Made by a program: the position numbers and the translations under genes. Below, one piece after another: positions 61,178 through 64,000 of a stretch of 64,000 nucleotides of DNA. Location: the NCBI GenBank assembly GCA_964499365.1, contig CAZCKU010000009.1, forward strand, positions 1-64,000. The letters run 5' to 3'. Origin of the DNA: PALSA-1316 sp964499365. GTDB taxonomy: Bacteria > Nitrospirota > Thermodesulfovibrionia > Thermodesulfovibrionales > UBA6898. Positions within the stretch are counted from its first letter, which is position 1, and each line of letters opens with the position of its first letter. The notes beneath the pieces were generated by a model, which was not told where the DNA came from, made no database searches, and saw nothing but the letters and a program-made list of their open reading frames with translations.

Positions 61178-61915
61178 ATGGCCGTAATAATCAACAGGGA
61201 TAATACAAAGAAACTCTATGTACAGCTCGTCGAAATCCTGAAGGGCAAAATCGAGAGCGGTGAATGGGCTGTTGATGCCCAGATCCCGACCGAGGATGAC
61301 CTCTGCAAGATGTACGAAGTGAGCAAGGCAACAGTGCGTCAGGCCGTCACCGAGCTTGTCAGAAATGGCTACCTGCTGAAGCAGCAGGGCCGGGGCACCT
61401 TTGTCTGCAAACGGGTAATCTCGGAAGGTCTCGCCATGCTGACCAGCTTCAGGGAACTGATGCTTGAGGCCAAGGTTGTATTTTCCACAAAGGTCCTTGC
61501 ACAAACCGTTCTTATGCCGACCGACGACCTCGACCTGATGCTGAACATCCCGGAAGATATGCATGTCATCTACCTCAAGAGACTGCGTTTTGTCGGGAGC
61601 GATGCCATACTCCTCCAGGAGTCCTACCTGCCGTATCATATCTGTCCCCAGCTCCTGCAGGAAGACCTGGAGCAGAACTCGCTGCTCGAGATCCTGGAAA
61701 ACAAATATCAGATCACGATTACCAAGGTGCAGGACTATATCGAGGTGACTCCCGTCTCCCTGGAAGAGGGCACTCTTCTGGGTCTGGAACGCGGCACAGC
61801 CGCCCTGCTTCTCGAACAGAGATTCTTTGCGGGCTCCCAGCAAATCATGTATACTCGATCATTAAAGAGACCCGAACGGTTCCGTTTCTTTATTGAACGG
61901 GAAAGAAAATCATAG
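61178..61915 (+). CDS. GntR-family regulator with UTRA domain (second copy)
   Basis: A 245-residue paralogue of the protein at 52254. The winged helix has TEDDLCKMYEVSKATVRQAV (~34-53) and QGRGTFVCK (~70); the UTRA domain follows, ending RPERFRFFIERER. The start shares the KLYVQL opening with the first copy (KLYIQL). It leads a plus-strand unit with the CBS protein 11 bases on and the histidine kinase after it. The effector is unknown, but the similar neighbours suggest a similar signal. Confidence 0.88.
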   Translation: MAVIINRDNTKKLYVQLVEILKGKIESGEWAVDAQIPTEDDLCKMYEVSKATVRQAVTELVRNGYLLKQQGRGTFVCKRVISEGLAMLTSFRELMLEAKVVFSTKVLAQTVLMPTDDLDLMLNIPEDMHVIYLKRLRFVGSDAILLQESYLPYHICPQLLQEDLEQNSLLEILENKYQITITKVQDYIEVTPVSLEEGTLLGLERGTAALLLEQRFFAGSQQIMYTRSLKRPERFRFFIERERKS

Positions 61916-61926
61916 GAGGTCGCATT

Positions 61927-62427
61927 ATGGCTGACCAGGAAAAACAGGTTCGTGAAATCATCGTCGACGTCTTCGAGTTCCCCCATGTCCCCTACTGGTT
62001 CACCCTGAGACAGGTTTCGGGAATACTCAAGAAGTCGATCAGCGGCGGCAAATGCCTCCGGCCGCTCGCAGCACTGGTCTTTGATGAAAAATACAACCTG
62101 CTCGGACATATCGAGACAAAGGATATCCTCGCAGGGATCGCGGCCGCAGCATTCACCCCCGGCGCCGGACAGAAGGACGTCATCGGCAGCCCTGACGGGG
62201 AGACTGAGAAGGCTCTCAAAGAGCTCTCTGACAAGCCTGTCAGCTCACTGCTTACGCCGTTCAAGCTCTTTGCCGATCCTGAGGACTCTGTTGCCAGCGC
62301 AGCCGAGTTGATGCTCAGAAACAATCTTCAGATTCTTCCGGTGCTCGAAAATCAGAAGAAACTGCTCGGCGTGGTAAGGAGCACCGAGATCTTCGAATAT
62401 CTGTCGTCGAGGTTCTTCCTGGCATGA
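61927..62427 (+). CDS. CBS-domain protein
   Basis: A 166-residue cytosolic protein with a degenerate CBS pair. The second CBS is clear: SLLTPFKLFADPEDSVASAAELM, then NNLQILPVLENQKKLLGVVRSTEI (about 105-160). CBS pairs bind adenine nucleotides. An AGGAGG site precedes ATG 61927. It probably acts as an energy-status or ligand sensor for the neighbouring regulator or kinase; this is inference. Confidence 0.78.
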   Translation: MADQEKQVREIIVDVFEFPHVPYWFTLRQVSGILKKSISGGKCLRPLAALVFDEKYNLLGHIETKDILAGIAAAAFTPGAGQKDVIGSPDGETEKALKELSDKPVSSLLTPFKLFADPEDSVASAAELMLRNNLQILPVLENQKKLLGVVRSTEIFEYLSSRFFLA

Positions 62428-62485
62428 ACCCCCGTCCGGATCGTATTACCTCCCGTCCCTTTGACTTCGGAGCAGCAGCCACGGC

Positions 62486-64000
62486 ATGAAGATCCGCAGA
62501 AAACTGCTCATCGCCTTTTCCATCTATATGATCCTCGCGCTGATCCCTGCAGTATTTGCGTACCGGGAGCTCAATACCCTCAGGAAACGCCTCAAACCTG
62601 TCGAAGCGGCCGGAGATATTATCAACTCCTACCTCGAACTCCGGAAGAACGAAAAGACCTTTCTCCTTCTCAAAGACCGTGATACCCTTCAGCTTCTGAA
62701 AAAGCAGATCGGTATGCTGAAAGGGGGTCTCGACGACATCGAGTCCGATGTCCTGCGGGAAATCGGCGCGGCGAATTACGCCACCCTGCGTGAGGCCATA
62801 ACTGCCTATGAGACCGGCATCCAGAAACTGACCGAGAACTTCAGCGCCGAACAGAATACGACAAACAGGATGGCCGAATTGGGGCGGAGCATAGAAAAGG
62901 TTCTCAGCGGACACGAACTGCAGACCTTCCTGGTCCTGAGACGGCACGAAAAGAACATGATCATACAGAGGGATTCCTCGTCTCTCGACGTCTTCAGAAA
63001 GACGTATGCATCAATGGCAACGGCACCGGGAAGCGAGTTGTCGCGCTATGCCGCGTCAGCTGAGAACCTCTTCGCCCTCTACCAGGAAGAGAAGGGACTC
63101 GAGGACGAGATCCGGAAGGCGGCCTCAACCATACAGACCTACACGGACAGCATCCTCCAGGGCGAGCGTGAGGATATCGACGCGCTCCTGAGGATATCCA
63201 TGAATCTCCTCCTGGCATCGCTGGGCATCGTCATCGTGATCGGGGCGCTGATCAACGCCCGGCTGGCAGCAACGATCGCAGCGCCGATCAGGGAGATACG
63301 GAAGTTCGCCGAGCGCGTGGCAGGCGGTGATTTTTCTCAGACACTCGAGGTGAAGGGCTCCCAGGAATTCGTGTCACTCGCTGACGCGCTGAACCAGATG
63401 GCGGTCAGACTCAAAGACACCGTCAGCTCTCTCGAACTGGCGATACGGAACCTCCATGACAAGCAGGGTCAGCTGGTCGAGGCCGAAAAACTCGCCTCAC
63501 TCGGCCGGATCGCTGCCGGGGTGGCCCACGAGATCAATAACCCCCTGGCGATCATCAATGAAAAAGCAGGCCTCATGCAGGACCTTCTGGCAATGTCTGG
63601 TGATTTTGAACAGAAGCAGAACATCAGCTCACAGATAGAAGGCATCACCGGCAGTGTCAACCGGTGCCGATCAATAACCCACCGGCTTCTGGGCTTTGCC
63701 CGGAGAATGGATATCACGATCGAGCCGCTGAATCTGAACGAGGCGATCAAGGAAACAATCGCGTTCCTCAAGAGTGATATTCAGGCAAAGGCGGCACACC
63801 TCGACCTCAACCTCGCGGAAGATCTGCCCGAGATCAGGAGCGACAAGATCCAGCTGGAGCAGGTCTTTCTGAATCTCATCAAGAACGCTGTTGATGCCGT
63901 TGCCACGGGAGGAGAGATCGCCATAACCACCTCCCGCCGGGACGAGGGTTCAGTCCAGGTCTGTATCAGCGACAACGGCGGAGGTATACCAAAAGACAAA
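62486..64000 (+). CDS. Membrane sensor histidine kinase (3' end missing)
   Basis: An open frame from ATG 62486 to the window end (505 codons, no stop). Helix 1 (LLIAFSIYMILALIPAVFA, ~6-24), a helical periplasmic domain (~25-235), helix 2 (LLLASLGIVIVIGALI, ~238-253), a HAMP linker, HisKA with AAGVAHEINNPLAI (~348), and an ATPase domain through LNLIKNAVDAV to DNGGGIPKDK, where the sequence ends. The remaining G2 box, and any receiver, lie outside. It follows the CBS gene by 58 bases on the same strand. The signal is unknown. Confidence 0.87.
   Translation, partial: MKIRRKLLIAFSIYMILALIPAVFAYRELNTLRKRLKPVEAAGDIINSYLELRKNEKTFLLLKDRDTLQLLKKQIGMLKGGLDDIESDVLREIGAANYATLREAITAYETGIQKLTENFSAEQNTTNRMAELGRSIEKVLSGHELQTFLVLRRHEKNMIIQRDSSSLDVFRKTYASMATAPGSELSRYAASAENLFALYQEEKGLEDEIRKAASTIQTYTDSILQGEREDIDALLRISMNLLLASLGIVIVIGALINARLAATIAAPIREIRKFAERVAGGDFSQTLEVKGSQEFVSLADALNQMAVRLKDTVSSLELAIRNLHDKQGQLVEAEKLASLGRIAAGVAHEINNPLAIINEKAGLMQDLLAMSGDFEQKQNISSQIEGITGSVNRCRSITHRLLGFARRMDITIEPLNLNEAIKETIAFLKSDIQAKAAHLDLNLAEDLPEIRSDKIQLEQVFLNLIKNAVDAVATGGEIAITTSRRDEGSVQVCISDNGGGIPKDK

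Overview
The window reads as chromosome of a Gram-negative anaerobe or facultative anaerobe of the Nitrospirota (Thermodesulfovibrionia-like) or a similar deep lineage. This is inference from gene content, not from a marker gene: an NfnAB-type electron-bifurcating pair, BamA/TamA-TamB outer-membrane machinery, many large PAS-rich histidine kinases, a MamK-like actin, and GC-rich genes with short dispersed palindromic repeats. No rRNA, tRNA, phage or insertion sequence was recognised.

1-20,240 is housekeeping and signalling. It holds the end of nfnA plus nfnB, two secreted proteins and a TlpA-like thioredoxin, folD, folE, a DAHP synthase and a HEAT-like protein. These are followed by a haem-motif hybrid kinase, an N-acetylmuramoyl-L-alanine amidase coupled to a MamK-like actin, a second very large hybrid kinase, phosphofructokinase, a YvlD-type membrane protein and a cysteine synthase.

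20,340-37,400 is a complete type III-A (Csm) CRISPR-Cas locus on the minus strand. From upstream to downstream it runs cas6, an NE0113-family ring nuclease, a SpoVT/AbrB-PIN toxin-antitoxin pair, cas10 (HD and GGDD), csm2, csm3, csm4, csm5, a divergent vapBC pair, a Card1/Can2-type CARF nuclease and a short Csx3-like protein. After a hairpin and a fresh promoter comes an unusual adaptation block, cas2-cas1-cas1'-cas2', with all four genes packed or overlapping, and then a 44-repeat array. Cas10 should make cyclic oligoadenylate on target recognition, Card1 should respond, and the NE0113 and Csx3 proteins should remove the signal. The doubled, mirrored Cas1/Cas2 set is the most unusual feature of the window.

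37,400-50,100 is envelope and nitrogen regulation: a PilZ protein, a YtxH protein, then a minus-strand run of a YejM-like sulfatase, glnD, tamB, a BamA/TamA protein and a SurA-like chaperone. 50,525-64,000 starts with an ammonium transporter preceded by a sigma-54-type promoter. Divergent from it is a GntR regulator with a TauE/SafE transporter, a two-helix membrane protein, a UspA protein, a histidine kinase and a response regulator. A PEP-synthase-like protein, a second GntR regulator, a CBS protein and a histidine kinase cut by the window end complete it.

Three genes (18313, 25747, 52254) share one promoter geometry: a -35/-10 pair with 17 bp spacing and only 6 bases between the -10 box and the start codon, which predicts leaderless mRNAs. 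Short repeats (GTCATTCC...GGAATGAC elements, a CCTGCCTGCCGG core, and a MITE-like element with stem-loops) are scattered between genes, and one core lies in frame inside glnD.
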